A DNA stretch of 14,532 bases from Acidobacteriota bacterium (GCA_011773795.1 WVWW01000264.1:1-14532); one strand, 5' to 3'. Positions 1-6,828 are shown, counted from the first letter of the stretch. Numbers and translations are program-made. Notes: a model not told the origin generated them from the sequence alone.

Positions 1-86
1 TGGTAATCTTTATCCGGCGGCGCTACGCGGCCGCCAAGTCGGAAGCGCCCGCGCCGGGCGCCGTGCCCGAGGGTTCCGCTTCGTAA
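1..86 (+). CDS. C-terminal tail of an unidentified protein (partial, 5' end outside window)
   Basis: The frame beginning at base 3 is open and ends at TAA 84-86, giving 27 residues: a short hydrophobic stretch (VIFI), then RRRYAAAK, then an Ala/Pro/Gly/Glu-rich tail ending in GSAS. A hydrophobic end followed by a cluster of arginines and a low-complexity hydrophilic tail is what the cytoplasmic C-terminus of an integral membrane protein looks like (positive-inside rule). Too little remains to name a family. The next gene starts 19 bases after the stop behind its own Shine-Dalgarno sequence, so the two could be co-transcribed. This is an inference from frame and composition. Confidence 0.5.
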   Translation, partial: VIFIRRRYAAAKSEAPAPGAVPEGSAS

Positions 87-105
87 GAGGCAGTCAGGAG
101 AGGCG

Positions 106-2184
106 ATGTACAAGACCATCTACGTACCCGTGGACAACTCGGATTACTCCAACCAGGCAATCGACACGGCCGTCACCCTGGGCAAGAAATTCGAATCCAA
201 GCTCGTGGGCAGCCACGTCTACGCGGCCCAGATGCACGACTACCGCTTCAAGCAGATGGAGTACACGCTGCCCGACGAGTACCTCGAGGAGACCGAGCTC
301 GACCGGCAGCGCAAGATCCACGACAGCCTGATCACGATGGGCCTGGAGCTGATCTCCGACAGCTACCTCGACCACATGAAGAAGCAGTGCGAGGCCGCGG
401 GCCTCGAGTTCGAGCCGAAGATGATGGACGGCAAGCACCACGTCGAGATCATCAAGGACATCCAGGAGTCGCAGTACGACCTGACCGTGCTCGGCGTGAT
501 GGGCATCGGCCGCGTGCGCGACAGCCAGATCGGCTCGGTCTGCGAGCGCGTCACCCGCACCGTCGACAAGGACGTGCTGGTGATCAAGCAGCTCCCCGAG
601 GCCGACGACGAGCCGGTGCGCGACACGATCCTGGTCGGCATCGACGGCAGCCCGCAGTCCTTCGGCGCCCTGATGACCGCGATCGAGCTGGCCGAGAAGT
701 TCGACAAGAAGGTCGAGGCGATCTCGGTCTACGACCCGTACCTGCACTACTCCGTGTTCAACGGCGTGGTCAACGTGCTGACCGAGAAGGCGGCCAAGGT
801 CTTCCGCTTCGAGGAGCAGAACCAGCTCCACGAGGAGATCATCGACACCGGCCTGGCGCAGATCTACCAGTCGCACCTCGAGGTGGCCAACACGATCGCC
901 GAGGAGCGCGGCGTCGAGATCAAGCGCACGCTGCTCGACGGCAAGTGCTTCCAGAAGGTGCTGGACCACGCGCGCAAGCCGAACCCGTGGATGCTGGTCA
1001 TCGGCCGCATCGGCGTGCACAGCGACAAGAGCGAGCCGGGCCTGGGCAGCAACGCCGAGAACCTGCTGCGCAGTTGCCCCTGCGACATCCTGCTGACCAC
1101 GCGGCTGCACTACCCCGAGCTGGACCTCAAGGCCGAGGAGACGATCCGCTGGACCCCCGAGGCCGAGGAGCGCATGAAGCGCGTGCCGCAGATGGTGCAG
1201 GGCATCGCGCGCACCGCGATCTACCGCCTGGCGGTGGAGCAGGGCCACAGCGTGATCACCAGCGACGTGCTCGACGAGGCGATGGAGCGCTACATGCCGA
1301 AGAGCGCGTCGGCGCAGACCGAGCGGCTGGCCGAGATGCTGGCGATCGAGAAGGCGCGCCAGCAGGCGACCTCGATCTGCAAGACCTGCGGCGTGACCGC
1401 CAGCGAGCCGGACCCGGTGAAGTGCGGCGTCTGCAACGGCACGACGTTCGAGATCATCACCCCCGAGATGCTCGACCGCATCGCCGCGATGGAAGGCGGT
1501 GTCTCCGAAGAGACGACCTACGACGGCCGCAAGCTGAAGTGGACCCAGGACGCCAAGCGCGCGCTGTGGACGATGAAGGACGCCTACCAGCGGCGCCGCG
1601 CCAAGGCGCGCGTCGAGAAGAGCGCGCGGATCAAGAAGCTGCCGACCGTCACGCTCGAGTTCGCAGCAAATATCATCGAAGAGGAAACCGGCGTCAAGCT
1701 GGTGTTGCCGAGCGTCGACACCGTCGACCAGCTCGAGAGTCAGGAAACGACCACGGACGAGAGCCTCAAGCTGATCGGCCGCGACGACAAGAAGAACCCG
1801 CTGTTCTCCGCGTTCGACTGGACGCCGGACGCCGCGCAGCGCGTGCTGCAGGTGCCGCACGGCTTCATGCGCGACCGCACGCAGAACCGCGTCGAGGAGC
1901 TGGCCACCGAGCGCGGCGTGGGCATCATCGACCTGCCGCTCGTCGAGGACGGCATCGAGGCCGGCAAGGTGATGATGGAGGAGATGATCAAGGCGCAAGA
2001 CGCCGCTGCCGCCGAGGCCAACGGCAACGGCGTCCAGGCCAAGACCGCGAACGGCAACGGCGAGAAAGCCGCTTCCAAGTGCCCCTTCTCGAGCGCGGTC
2101 GAGCACAGCAACGGGAACGTCGACCTGTACCTCAACGAGGTCGGTCTGATGACGGAGCTGGAAGCGCGCAAGAAGAAGAACTGA
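106..2184 (+). CDS. Tandem universal stress protein fused to PCP_red-like segments and a zinc knuckle
   Basis: A 692-residue cytoplasmic protein with no signal peptide or membrane segment. Residues 1-162 form a first Usp domain (opening MYKTIYVPVDNS). It has the nucleotide-binding pattern G-x2-G-x9-G-S at G130, G133, G143, S144. Residues 172-333 form a second Usp domain (ILVGIDGS); its loop reads G300-x2-G303-x10-G314-S315, one residue longer than usual. Residues 348-398 resemble the PCP_red domain known from the C-terminus of the BchB/ChlB subunit of dark protochlorophyllide reductase (WTPEAEERMKRVP). Weaker copies begin at W479 and W572 (WTPDAAQRVLQVP). Between copies 1 and 2 lies C425-x2-C428...C440-x2-C443, a probable zinc ribbon. 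Residues 634-656 are an Ala/Asn/Gly linker, and a conserved-looking KCPF tail follows. AGGAGAGG lies just before the ATG. No chlorophyll genes are visible, so ATP or redox sensing is more likely than pigment synthesis; the function is not established. Confidence 0.9.
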   Translation: MYKTIYVPVDNSDYSNQAIDTAVTLGKKFESKLVGSHVYAAQMHDYRFKQMEYTLPDEYLEETELDRQRKIHDSLITMGLELISDSYLDHMKKQCEAAGLEFEPKMMDGKHHVEIIKDIQESQYDLTVLGVMGIGRVRDSQIGSVCERVTRTVDKDVLVIKQLPEADDEPVRDTILVGIDGSPQSFGALMTAIELAEKFDKKVEAISVYDPYLHYSVFNGVVNVLTEKAAKVFRFEEQNQLHEEIIDTGLAQIYQSHLEVANTIAEERGVEIKRTLLDGKCFQKVLDHARKPNPWMLVIGRIGVHSDKSEPGLGSNAENLLRSCPCDILLTTRLHYPELDLKAEETIRWTPEAEERMKRVPQMVQGIARTAIYRLAVEQGHSVITSDVLDEAMERYMPKSASAQTERLAEMLAIEKARQQATSICKTCGVTASEPDPVKCGVCNGTTFEIITPEMLDRIAAMEGGVSEETTYDGRKLKWTQDAKRALWTMKDAYQRRRAKARVEKSARIKKLPTVTLEFAANIIEEETGVKLVLPSVDTVDQLESQETTTDESLKLIGRDDKKNPLFSAFDWTPDAAQRVLQVPHGFMRDRTQNRVEELATERGVGIIDLPLVEDGIEAGKVMMEEMIKAQDAAAAEANGNGVQAKTANGNGEKAASKCPFSSAVEHSNGNVDLYLNEVGLMTELEARKKKN

Positions 2185-2208
2185 CGCTCCGCCGAACTCG
2201 AGACCAAG

Positions 2209-2237
2209 AGCCCCGGGTTCGCCCGGGGCTTTTCTTT
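2209..2237 (+). terminator. Intrinsic terminator with UUCG tetraloop
   Basis: A perfect 9-bp stem pairs 2209-2217 (AGCCCCGGG) with 2222-2230 (CCCGGGGCT) around a TTCG loop at 2218-2221. It is followed by a T-rich run (TTTTCTTT, 2230-2237). It lies 25 bases after the stop of the Usp/PCP_red gene and 18 bases before the next start. It should therefore end that transcript and separate it from the DUF2007 gene. Confidence 0.9.
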
Positions 2238-2254
2238 GTGTACCATGCTCGACC

Positions 2255-2785
2255 GTGCCTTACGAACCTCCAGCCGAGCCGTCTGACGACGAACCGACGT
2301 TCGTCTCGGTCATGAAGATCAACAACTCGACGTTGATCCCGATCGTCAAGTCCCTGCTCGACCAGTCGGGCATGCACTACTTCATCAAGAACGAGCGGCA
2401 GCACGACCTGGTGGGGTACGTCCGGTTCAGCTCGGGGGGCTACAACAGCTGGTGGCAGCCCGAGGTGATGGTCGAGTCCACGCGCGCCGAGGAGGCCCGG
2501 GAGCTGCTCCTGGCGCCGCTCGAGGAGGACGCTCCCGAGGGAACCGACGGCCAGACGAGCTACCGGAGCGTGCGCAGGCCCTCGGGCCTGATCGTCCTCG
2601 GGATGTGGATCCTCTTCGCCCCGATGGTGGTCTGGCAGTTCTGGCTCGTCCTGTCCGGCGGCGTCGGCGGCCCCCAGGACCTGTTGCTGATGGGCTTCGT
2701 CGTTCTTTTCGGGTCGCTCCTGTGGAGGGTGACGGGCAACTATCTCGCCGCAAAGGTCGAGCCGGACGGGGAATTCGACCCCTAG
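2255..2785 (+). CDS. DUF2007-type protein with two C-terminal membrane segments
   Basis: A 176-residue protein. Residues about 14-88 match the DUF2007 pattern (putative signal-transducing protein, PF09413): TFVSVMKINNSTLIPIVKSLL, then a Gly-Met-His turn and an aspartate/glutamate-containing strand, ending in the helix RAEEARELLLAPLEE. Two hydrophobic helices follow at about 109-133 and 141-158, so the domain is tethered to the membrane with both ends probably on the cytoplasmic side. The GTG at 2255 keeps the first beta strand of the domain. The in-frame ATG at 2312 would remove it and is less likely. There is no clear Shine-Dalgarno sequence before the GTG, which begins only 18 bases after the terminator T-run, so the start is uncertain. 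The role of DUF2007 is not established. The membrane-peptidase gene follows after 74 bases. Confidence 0.75.
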   Translation: MPYEPPAEPSDDEPTFVSVMKINNSTLIPIVKSLLDQSGMHYFIKNERQHDLVGYVRFSSGGYNSWWQPEVMVESTRAEEARELLLAPLEEDAPEGTDGQTSYRSVRRPSGLIVLGMWILFAPMVVWQFWLVLSGGVGGPQDLLLMGFVVLFGSLLWRVTGNYLAAKVEPDGEFDP

Positions 2786-2859
2786 GCCTTGCCACCGCTT
2801 CCCGGCGATCTTAAGGAAACGGAACGAAACGGGCGGCTCGGCCGTTCAAGAGGACAACG

Positions 2860-3570
2860 ATGTTTTTTGACCCCCTCTATCTGATCGTGATCGGCGTCGG
2901 CATGGCGCTCAGCCTGTTCGCGCAGGCGCGCGTCAAGGGCGCGTTCGCCAAGTACTCCCGCATCGCCACCCGCTCGCGCATGACCGGAGCGCAGGTGGCC
3001 CAGGCGATCCTCGACCGCAACGGCATCCGCGACGTCAAGATCGAGCCGGTCCGCGGCAAGCTGTCCGACCACTACGACCCGCGCAGCAAGACGCTGCGCC
3101 TCAGCGAGCCCGTCTACGGCAGCAACAGCATGGCCGCGTTCGGCGTCGCCGCCCACGAGGTCGGCCACGCCATCCAGCACGCCACGGGCTACGCCCCGCT
3201 GGGCTTCCGCTCGGCCTGGGTCCCCGTTGCCAACACCGGCAGCGGACTCTCGATCATCGTGCTGATCCTGGCCGCGATCCTCGGCGGCGCCGCGACGCCC
3301 CTCGGCCACACCGCCTCCCTGATCGGCGTGCTGCTGTTCGCGACAACGACCGTGTTCACGCTCGTCACGCTGCCGGTCGAGTTCGACGCCAGCAAACGCG
3401 CGCTCGCCGCGCTCGACTCCGGCGGACTGGTGACCCGCGACGAGCTCACCGGCGCCCGCAGCGTGCTCAACGCCGCCGCGATGACCTACGTCGCCGCCTT
3501 CATCACCTCGCTGCTGACGCTGCTCTACTGGGCCTTCCGGCTGGGGTTGCTCGGCGGGCGGAGGGACTGA
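2860..3570 (+). CDS. YugP-like integral membrane zinc metallopeptidase
   Basis: A 236-residue protein of the neutral zinc metallopeptidase family PF04298 (YugP-like). The N-terminal helix (6-23) is followed by a soluble stretch with the typical sequence MTGAQVAQAILDRNGI. The zinc-binding HExxH motif is H99-E100-V101-G102-H103, continuing AIQH. The likely third ligand is E174 in LPVEFDASKRA, which also begins the second conserved block. Hydrophobic helices at about 129-147, 151-172 and 210-231 complete the usual topology. Length and motif order are normal for the family, so the enzyme looks intact. AAGAGGA at 2848-2854, five bases before the ATG, sets the start. The family is predicted to cleave membrane or membrane-proximal proteins, but substrates are unknown. 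No partner is evident beyond the DUF2007 gene just upstream. Confidence 0.9.
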   Translation: MFFDPLYLIVIGVGMALSLFAQARVKGAFAKYSRIATRSRMTGAQVAQAILDRNGIRDVKIEPVRGKLSDHYDPRSKTLRLSEPVYGSNSMAAFGVAAHEVGHAIQHATGYAPLGFRSAWVPVANTGSGLSIIVLILAAILGGAATPLGHTASLIGVLLFATTTVFTLVTLPVEFDASKRALAALDSGGLVTRDELTGARSVLNAAAMTYVAAFITSLLTLLYWAFRLGLLGGRRD

Positions 3571-3680
3571 AGCGCCGGCGCCACGTTTCCATTCCGCAAC
3601 GTCCGTCGCGCTATCCGACCTCGCAAGATCTCCGTGGGCCGGGGATACTCGGGTGTGCCCGCCTCCCGCCCGACGGGATC

Positions 3681-3917
3681 ATGCCCACCGTCCTGCGCGT
3701 CGGTCCCTACAGGTTCTTCTTCTATTCCGCCGACCGCAACGAACGTCCCCACGTCCACGTCGAGAGAGATTCGAACGTCGCGAAGTTCTGGCTGAACCCG
3801 GTGCGTCTGGTCGACAGCGGTCGGATGTCTCGATTGGAGATCCGCCGGCTGCAGCGTATATTGACCAGCAATCGCGAACGTTTGTTGAGGTCTTGGGATG
3901 AGTTCTTTTCCGTCTAG
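3681..3917 (+). CDS. DUF4160 protein, putative toxin-antitoxin component
   Basis: A 78-residue protein that matches DUF4160 (PF13711) along its whole length. It has MPTVLRVGPYRFFFYSADRN, then the hallmark PHVHVERD, then AKFWLNPVRL and the C-terminal helix that ends SWDEFF. No membrane segment or signal. Start ATG 3681 fits the family N-terminus exactly; a GGGA lies only about three bases upstream, which is weak. The downstream DUF2442 frame starts inside this gene (ATG 3898, 20-base overlap), so the two are one translational unit. DUF4160/DUF2442 pairs recur in bacterial genomes and have been predicted to be toxin-antitoxin-like, but I know of no firm biochemical activity. Family assignment is solid; the toxin-antitoxin reading is an inference. 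Confidence 0.88.
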   Translation: MPTVLRVGPYRFFFYSADRNERPHVHVERDSNVAKFWLNPVRLVDSGRMSRLEIRRLQRILTSNRERLLRSWDEFFSV

Positions 3918-4197
3918 TCGACCGGTGGCGCAGGCAGTCACCGTCGACGAAGATACTTTGACCGTGGATCTATCCGACGGGCGCACCGTTTCCGTACCCG
4001 TCGCCTGGTTTCCGCGTCTGTTCAACGGATCGGCATCGGAACGGGCGAACTGGCGGTTCGTAGGTGGTGGAGAGGGGATCCACTGGCCGGATCTGGATGA
4101 GGACATCAGCATCGATGGCCTTCTGGCCGGTCGGCGGTCCGGCGAATCCCAGGCGTCCCTCAGGCAATGGCTCAAGAACCGCGATCAGGTGAGCTGA
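3898..4197 (+). CDS. DUF2442 protein, partner of the DUF4160 gene
   Basis: A 99-residue protein with the DUF2442 (PF10387) pattern: a beta strand ending in LTVDLSDGRTVSVPVAWFPRL, a turn with RANWRFVGGGEGIHWPDLDEDISI, then a helix-leading DGLLAG. The segment WPDLDEDISIDGLL is the family signature. TTGAGG at 3885-3890, seven bases before ATG 3898, supports the start, which lies inside the DUF4160 gene. In other genomes this family accompanies DUF4160 or other small proteins and is suspected to be the antitoxin or DNA-binding member of the pair; that is unproven. The C-terminal extension (RRSGESQASLRQWLKNRDQ) is hydrophilic and helical. The mazF remnant begins just after this gene. Confidence 0.88.
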   Translation: MSSFPSSRPVAQAVTVDEDTLTVDLSDGRTVSVPVAWFPRLFNGSASERANWRFVGGGEGIHWPDLDEDISIDGLLAGRRSGESQASLRQWLKNRDQVS

Positions 4198-4223
4198 ACC
4201 CAGCCGCACTCCTGTAGGTCCTG

Positions 4224-4238
4224 CCTGGGTCTCCCAGG
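4224..4238. repeat. Short inverted repeat after the DUF2442 gene
   Basis: CCTGGG (4224-4229) and CCCAGG (4233-4238) are perfect inverted copies around a TCT loop, 27 bases after the DUF2442 stop. There is no T-run after it, so it is not a classical intrinsic terminator. It could still stop or stabilise the transcript, or be chance within the decayed mazF region. Confidence 0.35.
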
Positions 4239-4256
4239 TGCCTTCCGCGTGGACAT

Positions 4257-4458
4257 AGAATTCACCGCAAGGTCGGCCTTGCCCTGTGCTGTCCCGTCAC
4301 TTCCAAGGTCAAGGGTTACCCGTCAAGGAGCCGTCCTGTGCGACCAGGTCAAGAGTCTCGATTGGCGAGCCCGAAAGGCGAAACGTATCTGCCGAGCGCC
4401 CCGCGACGTGGTGGAGCAAGCTACCGCCAAGCTCCTCACGCTGGTCGACCCCGCGTGA
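4257..4458 (+). pseudogene. Degraded mazF/pemK-family endoribonuclease toxin gene
   Basis: Two adjoining frames carry neighbouring parts of a PemK/MazF toxin. Bases 4260-4322 read IHRKVGLALCCPVTSKVKGYP, which corresponds to the middle strand region of MazF (typically YNRKVGLALxCPITSxVKGYPFEV). Bases 4327-4458 read, in a frame shifted by one, GAVLCDQVKSLDWRARKA followed by CRAPRDVVEQATAKLLTLV, the C-terminal third of the family. The roughly dozen residues normally joining KGYP to GAVL are gone, so a deletion of about 35 bases also broke the frame. The N-terminal part with the RGD-type start is not recognisable; a faint GPAWVSQ at 4217-4237 may be a scrap of it. No MazE antitoxin gene is visible. 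The product cannot be a working toxin. Recognition is by eye from family motifs. Confidence 0.82.
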
Positions 4459-4878
4459 CCACGCAAGCGGTCGCCGAGCCGCCACCGCCACGACTGATGG
4501 ACCCTGGACGGCACCAGATCACCCAAGGGCCCGCTGGCCGCCAAGAGTCCGCTGGACTTGTTGTGAAGAACCACGTGCGTGTGAACTCTCAGGTTCGTTC
4601 CGGGACGACCTGCCTTGAAAGTCCCGCGCTCCGTGGAAGAAAGCGACAATCTGGACCTCGTCTTCGACGATTCGGTACATCAATCAATACCGAAAAACGA
4701 AGACGTCTCGATAGCTCACATCGCAGAGTTCAGGAACGACCCGCCCTCTCCTTTCCTAACATTCTTGACTACCCACTATCCTACTCGGGAATCCTCGGAG
4801 CGGTCGCTGTGGCAAATTCAGAGACAAGACTTCCTGGAAGTCTGCAAACCACCGAAGAAATATGTGAGGAGTGTAAGT
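4459..4878. other. 420-base stretch without a convincing gene
   Basis: No frame here gives a recognisable protein on either strand. The frame of the following gene happens to stay open back to an ATG at 4615, but the residues it would encode look like random translation, and the strong ribosome site lies only at 4866-4871. The sequence becomes less GC-rich from about 4640. It probably holds decayed DNA left beside the mazF remnant plus the upstream region of the next gene. I see no tRNA, long repeat or clear promoter. Confidence 0.5.
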
Positions 4879-5553
4879 ATGGAGAAAGAACTAAGGGAGC
4901 GTCTGACCCGTTGTGAGCAGGCCAACCGACAAACGCGGCTGATGTTATGTGTTAGCCTGACTCTGCTGATCGTCCTCGCCATTGGTCAGCCCGGGCTTAC
5001 GCAGGTCGACGCCCAACAGTCGCAAGTCGTTGACATTCTGCGGGTCGCAGAAATCGTGATCGTCGACAACAATGGTGTGGACCGCGTGAGACTGAGTGGG
5101 CAGTTGCCAGACGCAGTCATCAATGGAAAATCCATACCACGAGGGGAAAAAGCAGCAGGGATCCTCCTGTACGATGACACAGGTCAGGAGCGCGGCGGTT
5201 ACGTTACCTTCTCACCTTCTGGAAATGTGGCTCTGACGCTGGATACGAGGAAACAGCAGGTGGCACTCTTTGCTGCCGATGCCGAGGACGGGGCCGTTGC
5301 ACGCCTCTGGCGTGGGAAGGATTGGGTGGAGATGCGCACCGATGCGGGCGGAGCACGCTTGAGTATCGGTCGCTCTGACGAACTGGTGGTCCAAGAACCT
5401 GCGATATCGGAGATTCAGGCCAAAGAAATCTGCTCGAACCTGATCGGCGAGTTAGAGAAATTGGATGAGAGGCCCTCTTCCGAAGTAGTGCTGAGAGCCT
5501 GCAAACAGCGAATGACAGATAGCTTGTGTCGAAGCTGCCTGGGGCTCCAGTAG
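4879..5553 (+). CDS. Membrane-anchored protein with extracytoplasmic beta-rich domain, unknown function
   Basis: The 224-residue product starts at ATG 4879, chosen because GAGGAG at 4866-4871 sits seven bases upstream; an open frame continues further up but has no ribosome site. A charged, possibly coiled N-terminus (EKELRERLTRCEQANRQTR) precedes one hydrophobic helix (21-37), so the rest should lie outside the cytoplasm. Residues 52-172 alternate short beta strands with Asp/Gly/Asn turns (EIVIVDNNGVDRVRLSG, GILLYDDTGQERGGYVTF, NVALTLDTRKQQVALFAAD). This resembles the LVDxxGxxRxxL-type repeats of many secreted bacterial proteins, probably a beta-sandwich or small beta-helix. The last 45 residues are helical and hold four cysteines (185, 208, 217, 220), which could form disulfides. 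I do not recognise a named family. Codon choice is less GC-biased than in the flanking genes. Confidence 0.75.
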   Translation: MEKELRERLTRCEQANRQTRLMLCVSLTLLIVLAIGQPGLTQVDAQQSQVVDILRVAEIVIVDNNGVDRVRLSGQLPDAVINGKSIPRGEKAAGILLYDDTGQERGGYVTFSPSGNVALTLDTRKQQVALFAADAEDGAVARLWRGKDWVEMRTDAGGARLSIGRSDELVVQEPAISEIQAKEICSNLIGELEKLDERPSSEVVLRACKQRMTDSLCRSCLGLQ

Positions 5554-5592
5554 GCGTCGAAGGCTCGTGGACGGACAACCGGCACAATCGTC

Positions 5593-5898
5593 ATGCCTGA
5601 TAACACTATGAGAGAAATCAGCACAGATCACGCCTACGCGCTGGCGAAAGACACTGCCAAGAGAATCGTGTCCGGAGAACTGTCTGAATATGACGGCGCA
5701 ATGATAATTTGGAAAGAGGTCATCGATAAACTGGGCTCGAGGTGCCCCGATGATCTCTGGTCGTTCAAGTCCAACGCCAGTGCGATCGAAGACATCAAAT
5801 GGAACGACGAGCAAGGTGGAAACAGAAACGAGAGCCTCATCCGTCGGTGTGAACAGGAAATCCTGGTGGCGGCAAAAAAATTGGCGGATCAGGCATGA
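5593..5898 (+). CDS. Small soluble orphan protein
   Basis: A 101-residue protein, probably all alpha-helical. Its hydrophobic core includes AYALAKDTAKRIVSGELSEYDGAMIIWKEV, followed by a CPDDLWSFKSNAS segment and a C-terminal helix ending in KKLADQA. The pattern (helix, GELSxYxGA, IW, then DLWxF and an acidic stretch) resembles small uncharacterised proteins found singly in many genomes, but I cannot name a family. Start ATG 5593 or, equally possible, ATG 5608 (MREISTDH); neither has a clear Shine-Dalgarno site. G+C is low for the window: 30 of 60 bases at 5581-5640. A 5-bp hairpin (5925-5929 with 5936-5940) lies downstream but has no T-run. Moderate confidence that it is expressed. Confidence 0.6.
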   Translation: MPDNTMREISTDHAYALAKDTAKRIVSGELSEYDGAMIIWKEVIDKLGSRCPDDLWSFKSNASAIEDIKWNDEQGGNRNESLIRRCEQEILVAAKKLADQA

Positions 5899-6012
5899 CA
5901 ACGCGTTCGACACCGACTCGTAACGGCGCTGCTCCGCGCCCCTTGTGCCCCCGGGTTCACGCGAACGTCAGACGGAGCAGAATCAAACGTCGCATGGAAT
6001 GAAGCCGCCGCC

Positions 6013-6828
6013 ATGAGCAACTCCGATCAGTACGTTCTCGGTTATCGGCGCGCAGAGCAAGAGAGGCTGCAGCGGCAAGCGCAAGAGCTTGCACACGAGT
6101 CCGGTTGGCTCTTCGACCAAATCGGCATTCCACCGGGTGCCCGCGTCGTCGAGATCGGTTGCGGGCCGCATGGGTGCCTGGAGCTTCTCGCGGAACGAGT
6201 CGGGCCTTCCGGGAGCGTGACGGGTGTCGAGAGAAGCCAGGATGCCGTGGACTTGGCGCGAGGGCTGATTCATCAACGCGGGCTGAACAACGTTGAAGTC
6301 TTCTGCCGGGACGCGCGTTCCACCGAGTTGCCACGGGCGGCGTTCGACCTGGCCACGGCGCGTCTGGTGCTGGTCAACGTTCCAGAGCCCCGGGAGATCG
6401 TTGCCGAGGCCGTTGCGCTCGTCAGACCGGGGGGCTGGGTCGCCTTTCACGAAGCCGACTGGATAGCTCACGTGTGTGATCCTCCGTCGGACGCGTGGAC
6501 GACGCTCGTTGAGCTATTCGTGAGGTACTCCGAAAAGAACGGAATCGATCCGTTCATCGGCCGCAAGCTCCCGCGGCTGCTCCGCGAGGCCGGCCTCGAG
6601 GAAATACGGACCAACCCGCTTGTTCACGTCTATCCGCCAGGGCATGCCCGTCGGAACATCCTGTTGGATTTCGCGGAAAACCTGAGCCAGCGGGTCGTCG
6701 CCGACGGACTGGCCGAGAAACGCGATCTCGCCGACCTGAAGGATGAGTTGCGAGAACAACTTGATGACCCTGGAACGTTGGTGGTTTCACACCTCTTCTT
6801 TCAGTCGTGGGGTCGTAAGCCCGAGTAG
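6013..6828 (+). CDS. Class I SAM-dependent methyltransferase
   Basis: A 271-residue soluble methyltransferase with a Rossmann-like fold. Motif I, which binds S-adenosylmethionine, is VVEIGCGPHG (45-54). The acidic residue ending strand 2 is E73 in GVERS. Motif II lies around FCRDARSTELP (about 95-106), and the post-motif LVRPGGWVAFHE lies near 137-148. The N-terminal helix (YVLGYRRAEQERLQRQAQ) and the long C-terminal part are typical of UbiE/Methyltransf_11-type enzymes acting on small lipophilic substrates, although the substrate cannot be read from sequence. The start is ATG 6013, with only a weak GGAATGAAG upstream. The next gene starts 17 bases after the stop and is another methyltransferase, so the two are probably one operon. 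Confidence 0.88.
   Translation: MSNSDQYVLGYRRAEQERLQRQAQELAHESGWLFDQIGIPPGARVVEIGCGPHGCLELLAERVGPSGSVTGVERSQDAVDLARGLIHQRGLNNVEVFCRDARSTELPRAAFDLATARLVLVNVPEPREIVAEAVALVRPGGWVAFHEADWIAHVCDPPSDAWTTLVELFVRYSEKNGIDPFIGRKLPRLLREAGLEEIRTNPLVHVYPPGHARRNILLDFAENLSQRVVADGLAEKRDLADLKDELREQLDDPGTLVVSHLFFQSWGRKPE

Noticed and set aside
94..2106. 670-residue open frame on the minus strand opposite the Usp gene
   Set aside because: It is antisense to a gene with clear domains. Its translation is Leu/Val/Asp/His/Arg-rich low complexity, as expected from the complement of GC-biased codons.
387..2315. 642-residue plus-strand frame inside the Usp gene
   Set aside because: The Arg/Ala/Gly-rich translation is typical of a shifted frame in high-GC coding DNA; no motif or ribosome site.
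3572..3581. GCGCCGGCGC palindrome after the peptidase gene as a terminator
   Set aside because: A perfect palindrome with no loop and no T-run; common by chance at this G+C.
4249..4458. A 69-residue intact small gene
   Set aside because: The second half is MazF C-terminus while the first half is an out-of-frame reading of the MazF middle, so this is a pseudogene fragment.
4615..4878. N-terminal extension of the membrane-anchored protein
   Set aside because: No ribosome site at 4615, no coherent protein pattern; GAGGAG is correctly placed for ATG 4879.
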